Shown: positions 29,825 to 38,355 of the stretch, in pieces
Position numbering within the stretch: position 1 is the stretch's first letter
Layout of the letters: each line of letters opens with the position of its first letter
From: Mycobacterium sp. 1554424.7
GTDB taxonomy: Bacteria; Actinomycetota; Actinomycetes; Mycobacteriales; Mycobacteriaceae
Length of the DNA: 64,000 bases
Reading direction: 5' to 3'
Assembly (NCBI RefSeq): GCF_001665295.1
Contig: NZ_LZSE01000117.1
Span: 19,715-83,714, forward strand
The notes under the pieces: model-generated
What the model saw: only the letters and a program-made list of their open reading frames with translations
Databases searched by the model: none
Told to the model about the DNA's origin: nothing
Program-made: the position numbers and the translations under genes

Positions 29825-30723
29825 CCGTCACCGAATTCGAGGCGCTGCGACCGCATCTCATGTCGGTGGCCTACCGGCTGACCGGCACGGTGGCCGACGC
29901 CGAGGACATCGTCCAGGACGCGTGGCTGCGCTGGGACAAACAGGACAGCGAAATCACCGACCTGCGGGCCTGGCTGACCACCGTGGTGAGCCGGCTCGGC
30001 CTGGACCGGCTGCGGTCGGCCGCGCACCGGCGCGAGACGTACGTCGGCAACTGGCTGCCCGAGCCGGTGGTCACCGGCTTCGACGAGTCGGATCCGCTGT
30101 CCGCGGTGGTGGCCAGCGAGGACGCCCGGTTCGCGGCGATGGTCGTGCTGGAGCGGCTGTCGCCCGATCAGCGGGTCGCGTTCGTGTTGCACGACGGGTT
30201 CGCCGTGCCCTTCGCGGAGGTGGCCGAGGTGCTGGGCACCAGCGAGGTCGCCGCCCGGCAGTTGGCGTCGCGGGCGCGCGCGGCTTTGAAAAGAGAAGGC
30301 GCGCAGTCGGCGCCCGAACCGGACCCCTCGCACAACGAGGTGGTCGGCCGGTTGATGGCCGCGATGGCAGCCGGTGACCTGGCGGGGGTGGTGGCGCTGC
30401 TGCATCCGGACGTGGTCTTCACCGGCGATTCAAATGGCAAGGCGCCCACGGCGGTCCAGGTGATCCGCGGGGCGGACAAGGTGGCCCGATTCATGTTCGG
30501 CCTGGCCCGCCGCTACGGTCCGGCGTTCTTCACGGCGAATCACCTGGGGCTGGTCAACGGCGAGCTCGGCGCCTACACCGCGGGCAGCCCCGGCGACGGC
30601 GGGCACTGGGAGATGCGGCCGCGGATCCTGGCGCTGACGGTGCGCGACGGAAAGGTCTGCGCGCTATGGGATATCGCCAACCCGGACAAGTTCACCGGCT
30701 CCCCCTTGGGCCGTCGTTCCTGA
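29821..30723 (+). CDS. sigJ: ECF sigma factor SigJ (ECF41 type) with C-terminal SnoaL-like domain
   Basis: A 300-residue extracytoplasmic-function sigma factor. Sigma region 2 is at the N-terminus (FEALRPHLMSVAYRLTGTVADAEDIVQDAWLRW) and region 4 near residues 105-160 (LSPDQRVAFVLHDGFAVPFAEVAEVLGTS). After a linker, residues about 175-300 form the SnoaL-like domain of ECF41, which acts as a built-in regulator in place of an anti-sigma factor. The family motif NPDKL appears as NPDKF near the C-terminus, and DGGGKAPA appears as DSNGKAPT. M. tuberculosis SigJ (Rv3328c, 312) has been linked to peroxide resistance. The last 60 bases overlap the converging lipase gene. Confidence 0.9.
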   Translation: MTVTEFEALRPHLMSVAYRLTGTVADAEDIVQDAWLRWDKQDSEITDLRAWLTTVVSRLGLDRLRSAAHRRETYVGNWLPEPVVTGFDESDPLSAVVASEDARFAAMVVLERLSPDQRVAFVLHDGFAVPFAEVAEVLGTSEVAARQLASRARAALKREGAQSAPEPDPSHNEVVGRLMAAMAAGDLAGVVALLHPDVVFTGDSNGKAPTAVQVIRGADKVARFMFGLARRYGPAFFTANHLGLVNGELGAYTAGSPGDGGHWEMRPRILALTVRDGKVCALWDIANPDKFTGSPLGRRS

Positions 30724-31770
30724 CGCACCGGCCTTAGCCATGGCCAGCCCGAGGCGCAGCGCGCCGGCGGCCTCGGCGGCGGCCTCGGCGAACCGGCCCC
30801 CGAGGCCGACGAAGTTCAGGTAGGCGTGCGGCAGGTCGCCGTGCCGGCTCAGCGCCACCGGGATACCGCCGGCCCGCAGCTTGTCGGCGTAGGCCAGCCC
30901 GTCGTCGCGAATCGGATCGAAACCGGCGCTACCGAGGTAGGCGGGCGGCAGGCCGGCGACGTCGCCGTGCAACGGCGACAGCCGCGGATCGCGCGGATCG
31001 ACGCCCGCGGGCACGTAGTTCGCCAGCGCCCACCGCAGGTTCCGGTCGGTGAAAGTGGAGGCCCGGGCGAACAGGTGATGCGAGGGCCGGCGCGCGCCGA
31101 GGTCCGTCGGGGGATACATCAGCAGCTGAAACGCGGGGACGGCGCCGCCCCGGCGCACCGCCTGCTGCGCGGTCACAGCCGCCAGGTTCCCGCCGGCGCT
31201 GTCGCCGCCGACCGCTATGCGGGCGGGATCCGCGCCCAGCTCGGCGGCGTAGCGGTGCGCGTGGTCGAACGCGGCGATCGCGTCCTCGACGGCGGCGGGA
31301 AACGGATGCTCGGGCGCGCGGCGGTACTCGACCGACAGCACGCGCACGCCGGCGTGCCCCGCCAGGTAACGGGCGACGGGGTCGTGGCTGATTCGCGAGC
31401 CGACCGAGAAGCCGCCGCCGTGGAAATACACCAGCAGCCCGGACGGCTCGGGCAGGCCCGCGGGGGTGTACAGGGTGGCCGGGATGTCGCCGTGCTCGGC
31501 GGGGACACCGACCTCCCGTGTCGCGACCGGTGTGCGTGGCGCGTAGCCGATGAGCCGCGGAAGCTGGTCGTACCGCGCCCGGGCTCCTTCGACGGGATCG
31601 GCGAAAACGTTTGAGCCCGAGGAGTTTTTGAGACGGATCAGCAGCTGCGCGTCCAGGTCCAGTTCCTGCCCGTCGATCCGCACCGGCGGACCCGCCAGCA
31701 GCCGGCGGGCGGGCGCGGGCAACGCGAAGATGCCACGGACCGCCGCGGCCTTGATGCCTAGTGCTGCCAT
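30664..31770 (-). CDS. Alpha/beta hydrolase, hormone-sensitive-lipase type esterase
   Basis: A 368-residue HSL-family esterase. The oxyanion motif is YFHGGGFSVGS, the nucleophile is in AVGGDSAGGNLAAV (GDSAG), the acid in GSAGFDPIRDDG and the His in LPHAYLNFVG. An N-terminal helical cap covers about residues 1-100. The start ATG 31770 has a very strong AAGGAGG site 7 bases upstream; the longer open frame upstream is not real coding. The start overlaps the methyltransferase stop by 13 bases, so the pair forms an operon. The 60-base 3' overlap with sigJ puts the last 20 codons antisense to that gene. Confidence 0.88.
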   Translation of the reverse strand: MAALGIKAAAVRGIFALPAPARRLLAGPPVRIDGQELDLDAQLLIRLKNSSGSNVFADPVEGARARYDQLPRLIGYAPRTPVATREVGVPAEHGDIPATLYTPAGLPEPSGLLVYFHGGGFSVGSRISHDPVARYLAGHAGVRVLSVEYRRAPEHPFPAAVEDAIAAFDHAHRYAAELGADPARIAVGGDSAGGNLAAVTAQQAVRRGGAVPAFQLLMYPPTDLGARRPSHHLFARASTFTDRNLRWALANYVPAGVDPRDPRLSPLHGDVAGLPPAYLGSAGFDPIRDDGLAYADKLRAGGIPVALSRHGDLPHAYLNFVGLGGRFAEAAAEAAGALRLGLAMAKAGASGTTAQGGAGELVRVGDIP

Positions 31771-32351
31771 GAGATTTCCTCCTTGCTGGCGACAAATTGC
31801 ATGACATGCCCGAGGAGCCGGGACCGCAGGGCGACGCTCAGCCCGTTCTCCGCGCATTCGTTCCGGAAGTCCCGCGGCGCGATCAAGCGATGCGGCGAGC
31901 CGTCCAAGCGGTGAAACAGGCTCGCCAGCGGGGTGCGCACCAGGTCGTAGCCGACGAAGGCGCCCCCGGGTCGCAGCACGCGGGCCACCTCGGCAATGGC
32001 CCGCTCCCAGTCGATGAGGTGATGCAGCATGAGGCAGCTGACGACGGAGTCGAAGGACGCGTCGGCGAACGGCATCGCGGTGGCGTCGGCCGTCCGCACC
32101 GACGCGTTGGGAAATCCCCGCAGGCGGGTGGCGGCGGCGCGCGTCATGAGCGGGTCGATGTCCATCGCCACCCACGCGAGGTCGGGATTCTTCGAGAGAA
32201 GTTGCCGGGCAACGGATCCGGCGCCGGCGCCGATCTCCAGCACGTCGCGCCCCAGTCGCCGGGCGTCGAACTCCCGCGCGATCACCGGGCTGCCGGAACG
32301 CCCGACGGCGCCGCAGCAGAAAGCGCGTTCGAACCGTGACATCGCGGGCAT
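31758..32351 (-). CDS. SAM-dependent methyltransferase
   Basis: A 197-residue class I methyltransferase. Motif I is VLEIGAGAGSVARQLL, the strand-2 acid is in VAMDIDPLM, and later motifs are ASFDSVVSCLMLHHLIDWE and RVLRPGGAFVGYDL, of the Methyltransf_11 type. ATG 32351 (MPAMSRF) or ATG 32342 could start it. It sits directly upstream of the esterase gene and 46 bp from the AraC regulator gene, all on the same strand. The substrate is unknown; pairing with an esterase hints at a lipid or small-ester target. Confidence 0.85.
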   Translation of the reverse strand: MPAMSRFERAFCCGAVGRSGSPVIAREFDARRLGRDVLEIGAGAGSVARQLLSKNPDLAWVAMDIDPLMTRAAATRLRGFPNASVRTADATAMPFADASFDSVVSCLMLHHLIDWERAIAEVARVLRPGGAFVGYDLVRTPLASLFHRLDGSPHRLIAPRDFRNECAENGLSVALRSRLLGHVMQFVASKEEISWQH

Positions 32352-32397
32352 ACCCCAAGCGTGGGCCCGTCCCGGCGGGAACGCTTGTACGGATCCG

Positions 32398-33129
32398 TCA
32401 GACCCGTCGGACCGCCCGTGCGAGCTCGCGCGGGCTCGACCCGGTCATCTCCCAGCACACGCGGGTGGCGTGCGAGCCGTCGGCAAAACCGGCCAGGTGG
32501 GCCGCGTCGGTGACGGAGCGGCCCTCGATGACGTGCCCGATGGCGGTCACCAGCCGCGCCCAGCGGATCGTGGCCGAGAACGACACCCCGGTCTGCTGCC
32601 TGCACAGCCGCCCCAGGTAATCCGGTGACAGCGCAACGGCGTCCGCGACCGACACGACGTCGACGCGGCTCGGCACCCGGCTCGACACGACTTCGATCGC
32701 CTGCCGCAGCTGCGGGTGCACGGACCCCGGCCCGTCTCGCCGCCCGCACAGCCGGTCGCCCAGGAAATCCGCCGCGGCGCGCGGGCCGTCCGCGGCCAGC
32801 AGCACGGCCGTCTCCTCGGCCAGCTCCTGTCCGTCCGCGACGATCCAGACACCTTGGCGTGCAAGGGTGTTCAGCGCAGCGCCCTGCGCCGTCTGAAGCC
32901 CGAGATACAGCGTCACCGCCCCGGAGTTCGCGTCCGAGCGCACCGCATGTCGCGCTCCGCTGCCGACCACGACCAACCGGCATACGTCATGCGACGCGCC
33001 GTCACGGGTGATGGCCAGCGGTCCCCGCGCGCCGAGGGTGATCTGCACCGCGGGGTGGTGGTGCGGCGCGAGGTCCGAGAACGCGCCGGAGACCATCAGC
33101 CGACCCGGCCCCAGCTCCCACACACGCAT
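32398..33129 (-). CDS. AraC-family transcriptional regulator
   Basis: A 243-residue regulator. The N-terminal half looks like a cupin sensor (FSDLAPHHHPAVQITLGARG). The C-terminal residues, about 145-243, form the two-helix-turn-helix AraC DNA-binding domain: VVSVADAVALSPDYLGRLCR for the first and SVTDAAHLAGFADGSHATRV for the second, ending TGSSPRELAR. It precedes the methyltransferase and esterase genes on the same strand and follows the decarboxylase-like gene, so it may control this cluster. The ligand is unknown. Confidence 0.87.
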   Translation of the reverse strand: MRVWELGPGRLMVSGAFSDLAPHHHPAVQITLGARGPLAITRDGASHDVCRLVVVGSGARHAVRSDANSGAVTLYLGLQTAQGAALNTLARQGVWIVADGQELAEETAVLLAADGPRAAADFLGDRLCGRRDGPGSVHPQLRQAIEVVSSRVPSRVDVVSVADAVALSPDYLGRLCRQQTGVSFSATIRWARLVTAIGHVIEGRSVTDAAHLAGFADGSHATRVCWEMTGSSPRELARAVRRV

Positions 33130-33150
33130 AAGCCACCTTAGCGCCGCCGC

Positions 33151-33732
33151 TTATGCGTCAGCCCACGGAATCCGGCAGGCGTCACCGGAATTGAAGCCCT
33201 GCTCGGTGATGCCCAGCGCGGAGTTCACCCGCGCCCGCATGTTTTCCAACCCGATCTGGTAGGTCAGCTCGAACACGCCGGCGTCGCCGAAGCGGGCCTT
33301 CAGGTCGGCGACCTGCTCGTCGGTGACGGTGTGCGGGTCGCTCGTCATCGCCTCGGCGTAGGCGATGGCCGCGCGCTCGTCGTCGCTGAAGAGCGGTGAC
33401 GTTGCGTAGTTGTCGATGTCCTTGAGCCGCTCCATGTCCAGGCCGTCCAGGCGCTGCAGCATGGAGCCGAAGTCGACGCACCACGAGCAGCCGATCTGGC
33501 GCGCGGTCCAGTACACCGCGAGCTCACGCACGCTGACCGGAAGCGTCTTCGACGCCCGGTCAACCATGGTTTCGTGCACGGCGCCCGCGACCATCAGCTT
33601 GCGATGATGCGCGGACACGGCGAACGGTTCGGGGACCTGGCCGTAGCGCCGCTTGGCCACCCGGTACATGGTGCGGGTCAGCAGTCCGGCGCGCTTGGGG
33701 GGCAGGGGCTCGATGCGGGTTTTCTGTGTCAT
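33151..33732 (-). CDS. Carboxymuconolactone decarboxylase family protein
   Basis: A 193-residue AhpD/CMD-fold protein. The core is ELAVYWTARQIGCSWCVDFGSML, where CSWC supplies the paired cysteines of the AhpD-like redox motif, though the following His of CxxC-x3-H is replaced (FGSM). EAMTSDPHTVTDEQVADLKARFG is the usual second helix region. Start ATG 33732 (MTQKTRIEP) is preferred to the upstream in-frame start at 33768. CMD proteins are common partners of ECF41 sigma factors, and sigJ lies about 2.4 kb away. It is likely an oxidative or electrophile-related enzyme. Confidence 0.85.
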   Translation of the reverse strand: MTQKTRIEPLPPKRAGLLTRTMYRVAKRRYGQVPEPFAVSAHHRKLMVAGAVHETMVDRASKTLPVSVRELAVYWTARQIGCSWCVDFGSMLQRLDGLDMERLKDIDNYATSPLFSDDERAAIAYAEAMTSDPHTVTDEQVADLKARFGDAGVFELTYQIGLENMRARVNSALGITEQGFNSGDACRIPWADA

Positions 33733-33823
33733 ACGGGTCAGACGGGACGGCGCGCGAAAGTGTGACACATACCTGCGGTATGCGGCTAGTGTCTCGACCT
33801 GTGGTGGCGATTGGACGTTGACG

Positions 33824-34894
33824 ATGACCGCGCTGTTTAGCCGGTGGTGGCGGGCCGATCAATATGACTGGCTCTCCGGTTACCTGGCGTCGCGGGGCAT
33901 CAGCGGTGCCACCCGGGCCGTTTTGGCGGCCATTTCGGCGTCGATGGTGTTATGCCTTCTCGCGCTGATGGCCGGCTCGGACGGCCCCCGCGGGGCGGTG
34001 CCGGTGGCGATGACGTGGGTCGCCGCCGGCGGTGGGGTGGCGGGCATGCTGCTGTGGATGTGGCGCTGGCCGACGCGGCGGCAATCGCTCGCTTTCGCCA
34101 TCACGTGCAACACCGCCGTCGCACTTGCGTGCCTGGCGCACCCGAACCCGCTGGCCGCCCTGATCGGCTGCATCGCCTTCGCGACCTTCGGCGCTTACTT
34201 TGCGTTCTTTCACAACATGGGCTTCGTGCTGTACAACTTCGCGGTCGCCGCCGCCGTCGCCTCCTGGGAGGCGCTGTCGCTGGTGAGATCCGGACACCCC
34301 AGCCTCGCCGGGGTGGACCTGTGGCTGGTGATCGAGGTCAACATCGCCCTGCCGCTGGCCATCCTCATCCTGGTGCGCGCCCTGTCGGGAGACCTGCTGC
34401 GCGCCGACCGCGATCCGCTGACCGGCCTGCTGAACCGGCGCGCGTTCGCGCACGAGGCGCTGGGAATGATCCTGGCCCGCCGCGGCATCGACTCCCACCT
34501 CGTGGTGATGCTGATCGACCTCGACCATTTCAAGGCCCTCAACGACCGGTCCGGCCACGCCGCCGGGGACAACGCGCTGGTCCAGGTCGCCCAGGCGCTG
34601 CTCGCGGCCGCCGACGACCAGGCGGTGGTGGCGCGCAGCGGCGGCGAGGAATTCCTGTTGGCCGGCACGTCTTCGGGCTGCAACGCCGAGTCGTTGGCCG
34701 CGAAGATGTGCGGGGCCATCGCGGCCTCGACCGCGGGGGTCACCGCCAGCATCGGGACGGCCTGCGCCCGCCTGGACGACGCCGCGTCCGACCCGCAATT
34801 GGTTCTACAGGAGTTGATCAGCGCCTCCGACGCCGCGATGTACCAGGCTAAACGGTTGGGCGGCAACCGAAGTCATCACCACGAACTCTGCTGA
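33824..34894 (+). CDS. Membrane-bound GGDEF-domain protein (probable diguanylate cyclase)
   Basis: A 356-residue protein. Residues about 28-195 hold five or six membrane helices (AVLAAISASMVLCLLALMAG, VAMTWVAAGGGVAGMLLWMW and others). The rest is a GGDEF domain: DPLTGLLNRRAF, LIDLDHFKALNDRSGHAAGD and ARSGGEEFLLAG. The intact GGEEF with conserved Asp and Asn residues suggests active synthesis of cyclic di-GMP. The I-site RxxD before GGEEF is absent (DDQA there), so product inhibition by that route is unlikely. ATG 33824 is chosen over an in-frame TTG 33818; frames further upstream are antisense to the divergent CMD gene. M. tuberculosis has very few GGDEF proteins (Rv1354c). Confidence 0.9.
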   Translation: MTALFSRWWRADQYDWLSGYLASRGISGATRAVLAAISASMVLCLLALMAGSDGPRGAVPVAMTWVAAGGGVAGMLLWMWRWPTRRQSLAFAITCNTAVALACLAHPNPLAALIGCIAFATFGAYFAFFHNMGFVLYNFAVAAAVASWEALSLVRSGHPSLAGVDLWLVIEVNIALPLAILILVRALSGDLLRADRDPLTGLLNRRAFAHEALGMILARRGIDSHLVVMLIDLDHFKALNDRSGHAAGDNALVQVAQALLAAADDQAVVARSGGEEFLLAGTSSGCNAESLAAKMCGAIAASTAGVTASIGTACARLDDAASDPQLVLQELISASDAAMYQAKRLGGNRSHHHELC

Positions 34895-34917
34895 CCGCCC
34901 TGACCCGCTCGCCGGAA

Positions 34918-35721
34918 TTAGCGCGAGAACATGATCGCGCGCTTGACCTCCTGGATCGCCTTGGTGACCTCGATGCCCCGGGGGCAGGACTCGGTGCAGT
35001 TGAAGGTGGTCCGGCAGCGCCACACGCCGTCGACCTCGTTGAGGATGTCGAGGCGCTCGGCGGCGGCCTCGTCGCGGCTGTCGAAGATGAAGCGGTGCGC
35101 GTTGACGATCGCCGCGGGGCCGTAGTAGCTGCCCTCGTGCCAGAACACCGGGCAGCTGGTGGTGCAGCACGCGCACAGGATGCACTTGGTGGTGTCGTCG
35201 TAGCGGGCGCGGTCGGTCGGGCTCTGGATGCGTTCGCGCGTCGGGGGGTTGCCGGTGGTGATCAGGTAGGGCTTCACCGCGCGGTAGGCGTCGAAGAACG
35301 GCTCCATGTCGACGACGAGGTCCTTCTCCACCGGCAGCCCGCGGATCGGTTCGACGGTGATGGTCAGGGATTTCCCGGGCCGCGCCGACTTTTGAGTCGG
35401 CAGCAGGTCGCGCATCAGCACCTTGCAGGCCAGCCGGTTGACGCCGTTGATGCGCATGGCGTCGGAGCCGCACACGCCGTGCGCGCACGACCGCCGGAAC
35501 GTCAGCGTGCCGTCGAGGTAGCTCTTGATATAGATCAGCAGGTTGAGCATCCGGTCGCTGGGCAGGCAGGGCACCCGAAAGCTTTGCCAGCCACCGGTTT
35601 TCGCGAATGCCTCGGGCTGGTCGGGGTTGAACCGGGCGATCTTCACGGTCACCATCACCGCGCCCTCGGGAACCGGCGGCAAGGGGGGTTCCAACGCGTC
35701 GACCTCTGTTTCGGCGGTCAT
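34918..35721 (-). CDS. sdhB: Succinate dehydrogenase iron-sulfur subunit
   Basis: Carries electrons from the SdhA flavin to the membrane quinone site. The 267-residue protein has the [2Fe-2S] ligands in RRSCAHGVCGSDAMRING and a further Cys in RLACKVL, and the [4Fe-4S] and [3Fe-4S] ligands in CILCACCTTSCPVF and NCTESCPRGIEVTKAI. The N-terminal 20 residues are an acidic extension. The ATG overlaps the sdhA stop by one base (TGATG). It is the last gene of the sdhC-sdhD-sdhA-sdhB operon, the Rv3316-Rv3319 type. Confidence 0.95.
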   Translation of the reverse strand: MTAETEVDALEPPLPPVPEGAVMVTVKIARFNPDQPEAFAKTGGWQSFRVPCLPSDRMLNLLIYIKSYLDGTLTFRRSCAHGVCGSDAMRINGVNRLACKVLMRDLLPTQKSARPGKSLTITVEPIRGLPVEKDLVVDMEPFFDAYRAVKPYLITTGNPPTRERIQSPTDRARYDDTTKCILCACCTTSCPVFWHEGSYYGPAAIVNAHRFIFDSRDEAAAERLDILNEVDGVWRCRTTFNCTESCPRGIEVTKAIQEVKRAIMFSR

Positions 35722-37493
35722 CAGTACTTCCGTTCCTTGGGTTCGTAGCGGGTCTGCACCACCGGCTTGAAGTCCAGCGCGATGTCGCTCAGCAGGTCTG
35801 GGCGCTGCGTATCGTCCCCAATTTCCTTGTACGCCATGGTGTGGCGCATGTAGTTGACGTCGTCGCGGTTCGGGTAGTCCTCCCGGGCGTGCCCGCCGCG
35901 GGACTCCTTGCGGTTCAGGGCGCCGACCACGGTGACCTCGGCCAGCTCCAGCAGGAAGCCCAGCTCGATGGCCTCCAGCAGGTCGCTGTTGTAACGCTTC
36001 CCCTTGTCGTGCACGGTGATTCGCGAGTAGCGCTCCTTCAGCGCGTGGATGTCGGTGAGCGCCTGCTTGAGCGTCTCCTCGGTGCGGAACACCGCGGCGT
36101 TGTTGTCCATCGACTGCTGCAGGGCGCTGCGGATGTCGGCGACGCGTTCGTTGCCGTGCTCGGAGAGGATGTCGGCCACCCACCCGACGACCATCGCCTC
36201 CGGCTCCGGGGGCATGTCGACGAAGTCGTGCCCCCGCGCGTATCCCGCCGCGGCGATGCCGGCCCGGCGGCCGAAGACGTTGATGTCGAGCAGCGAGTTG
36301 GTGCCCAGCCGGTTGGCGCCGTGCACCGACACGCACGCGCACTCGCCGGCCGCGTACAGCCCCGGGACGGTGGAGGTGTTGTCCCGCAACACCTGTCCGG
36401 TGACGGTCGTCGGGATGCCGCCCATCACGTAGTGACACGTCGGGTAGACCGGCACCAGCTCGTGCACCGGGTCCACGCCCAGATAGGTCCGGGCGAACTC
36501 GGTGATGTCGGGCAGCTTGGACTCCAGCACGTCCTCGCCGAGGTGGCGCACGTCGATGTAGACGTAGTCCTTGTGCGGGCCGGCGCCGCGGCCCTCCAGG
36601 ACTTCCAGCACCATCGAGCGGGCGACGATGTCGCGCGGCGCCAGGTCGACGATCGTCGGCGCGTAGCGCTCCATGAAGCGTTCGCCCTCGCCGTTGAGCA
36701 GCCGCCCGCCCTCGCCGCGCACGGCCTCGGAGATCAGGATGCCCAGCCCGGCCAGCCCGGTCGGGTGGAACTGGTGAAACTCCATGTCCTCCAACGGAAG
36801 TCCCTTGCGGAACACGATCCCGATGCCGTCGCCGGTGAGCGTGTGCGCGTTGGACGTCGTCTTGTACATCCGGCCCGAACCGCCGGTGGCGATGACGACG
36901 GCCTTGGCGTGGAAGACGTGGATCTCGCCTGTCGCCAGCTCGTAGGCGACCACGCCGGTGGCCACCGGCCCGCTCGGCGTCTGCGTGAGCACCAGGTCCA
37001 GCGCGTAGAACTCGTTGAAGAACTGCACGTCGTGCCGCACACAGTTCTGGTAGAGGGTCTGCAGGATCATGTGGCCGGTGCGGTCGGCGGCGTAGCAGGC
37101 CCGGCGCACCGGCGCCTTGCCGTGGTCGCGGGTGTGCCCGCCGAAGCGGCGCTGGTCGATGCGGCCCTCGGGGGTGCGGTTGAACGGCATCCCCATCTTC
37201 TCCAGGTCGAGCACCGCGTCGATGGCTTCCTTGCACATGATCTCGACGGCGTCCTGGTCGGCGAGGTAGTCGCCGCCCTTGACGGTGTCGAAAGTGTGCC
37301 ACTCCCAGTTGTCGTCCTCGACGTTCGCCAGCGCGGCGCACATCCCGCCCTGGGCGGCGCCGGTGTGGCTGCGAGTGGGGTAGAGCTTGGTCAGCACCGC
37401 CGTCCGCACCCGCGGCCCGGCCTCGACGGCGGCGCGCATTCCGGCACCCCCGGCGCCGACGATCACCACGTCGTATCGATGCTGGGAGATCAT
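35721..37493 (-). CDS. sdhA: Succinate dehydrogenase flavoprotein subunit
   Basis: Oxidises succinate to fumarate with covalent FAD. The 590-residue length equals the M. tuberculosis protein. The FAD Rossmann motif is VVIVGAGGAGMRAAVEA, the histidine for covalent FAD is in TRSHTGAAQGGM, and active-site segments include MEFHQFHPTGLAG and GANRLGTNSLLDINVFGRRAG. I chose ATG 37493 (MISQHRYDVVIVG), which overlaps the sdhD stop as ATGA; the longer frame upstream is not coding. It sits on the cytoplasmic face of the membrane complex. Confidence 0.96.
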   Translation of the reverse strand: MISQHRYDVVIVGAGGAGMRAAVEAGPRVRTAVLTKLYPTRSHTGAAQGGMCAALANVEDDNWEWHTFDTVKGGDYLADQDAVEIMCKEAIDAVLDLEKMGMPFNRTPEGRIDQRRFGGHTRDHGKAPVRRACYAADRTGHMILQTLYQNCVRHDVQFFNEFYALDLVLTQTPSGPVATGVVAYELATGEIHVFHAKAVVIATGGSGRMYKTTSNAHTLTGDGIGIVFRKGLPLEDMEFHQFHPTGLAGLGILISEAVRGEGGRLLNGEGERFMERYAPTIVDLAPRDIVARSMVLEVLEGRGAGPHKDYVYIDVRHLGEDVLESKLPDITEFARTYLGVDPVHELVPVYPTCHYVMGGIPTTVTGQVLRDNTSTVPGLYAAGECACVSVHGANRLGTNSLLDINVFGRRAGIAAAGYARGHDFVDMPPEPEAMVVGWVADILSEHGNERVADIRSALQQSMDNNAAVFRTEETLKQALTDIHALKERYSRITVHDKGKRYNSDLLEAIELGFLLELAEVTVVGALNRKESRGGHAREDYPNRDDVNYMRHTMAYKEIGDDTQRPDLLSDIALDFKPVVQTRYEPKERKY

Positions 37494-37957
37494 GAGATGT
37501 TCGGGTCGAAGGTCACGAGCACGTAGGTTCCCAGCACCAACGTGAACCCCATCGACAACAGCAGCAGGCTGTTCAGCCAGAACCTTGTCGAGTTCTTCCG
37601 GCTGTAGTCGTCGATGATGGTGCGCAGCCCGTTGCCGCCGTGCAGCTGCGCCAGCCACAGCAGCGCCATGTCCCACATCTGCCAAAACGGCGAATGCCAG
37701 CGCTGCGCCACGTAGTTGAAGTCGATGCGGTACACGCCGTCGTCCCACATCAGCATGATGAACAGGTGCCCGATCGCCAGGAACACCAGCGCGATCCCGG
37801 AGAACCGCATGAACAGCCACGCGAACTTCTCGAAGTTCGGGATGCCGGCGCGCCGGCGCGGCGAGCGGGGATTGTCCAGGCTGGCCGGGCGGTCGTAGAA
37901 GCGCTGCCGGACCGGCGCCGCCTGGCCGCGACCGAGCTGAAGGTCGGGGGTGCTCAT
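37490..37957 (-). CDS. sdhD: Succinate dehydrogenase membrane anchor subunit D
   Basis: A 155-residue anchor with three predicted membrane helices: about residues 48-70 (LFMRFSGIALVFLAIGHLFIML), 92-115 and 125-150 (FWLNSLLLLSMGFTLVLGTYVL). A soluble Arg/Pro-rich N-terminus precedes the first. SGIALVFLAIGH provides a conserved His, a candidate heme ligand. ATG 37957 overlaps the sdhC stop as ATGA, and the longer frame upstream is a shadow of sdhC. Together with SdhC it forms the quinone site. Confidence 0.93.
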   Translation of the reverse strand: MSTPDLQLGRGQAAPVRQRFYDRPASLDNPRSPRRRAGIPNFEKFAWLFMRFSGIALVFLAIGHLFIMLMWDDGVYRIDFNYVAQRWHSPFWQMWDMALLWLAQLHGGNGLRTIIDDYSRKNSTRFWLNSLLLLSMGFTLVLGTYVLVTFDPNIS

Positions 37958-38355
37958 CGGAGGTGCTCCAGCAGGTGGATGCCGGTCACGACGCCGGCGG
38001 GAACCATCAGCAGCAGAAAGACGACCACGACGATCAAGAACATCAGCCGCTGATGGCGCGGCCCCTGCGACCAGAAGTCGATCAGGATGATCCGGATCCC
38101 GTTCAGCCCGTGGAACAGCACCGCGGCGACGAGGCCGTATTCCATCAGCCCGACGATCGGCGTCTGGTAGTCGTGGATCACCCCGTTGTAGGTCTGCGGG
38201 CTCACCCGCAGCATCGCGGCGTCCAGCACGTGGACGAACAGGAAGAAGAAGATCGTCGCGCCGCTGATGCGGTGCAGCACCCACGACCACATGCCCGGAT
38301 CGCCCCGATACAGCGTCCGGGGTGGGCGCCGCTTGCGAGCGGGGGCAGTGCTCAC
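37954..38355 (-). CDS. sdhC: Succinate dehydrogenase cytochrome b556 subunit C
   Basis: A 133-residue anchor with three helices: about residues 30-50 (ISGATIFFFLFVHVLDAAML), 70-93 and 105-128 (MFLIVVVVFLLLMVPAGVVTGI). WVLHRISGATIFFFLFVHVL is the family signature; the second His is a probable heme ligand. GTG 38355 (VSTAPARKRRPP) has GAGG six bases upstream and gives the N-terminus seen in other mycobacteria; GTG 38376 is a longer alternative and H37Rv is annotated shorter. It is the first gene of the sdh operon. The 149 bp to cdd must hold both promoters. Confidence 0.92.
   Translation of the reverse strand: MSTAPARKRRPPRTLYRGDPGMWSWVLHRISGATIFFFLFVHVLDAAMLRVSPQTYNGVIHDYQTPIVGLMEYGLVAAVLFHGLNGIRIILIDFWSQGPRHQRLMFLIVVVVFLLLMVPAGVVTGIHLLEHLR

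Noticed and set aside
34918-37341. 807-codon minus frame spanning sdhB and most of sdhA
   Set aside because: Only the last 267 codons are SdhB. The rest is an out-of-frame Arg/Ala-rich reading of sdhA, so it is not a fusion protein.
35841-37526. 561-codon + strand frame opposite sdhA
   Set aside because: The Val/His/Gly-rich composition is what GC-rich mycobacterial antisense frames give, and there are no domains.
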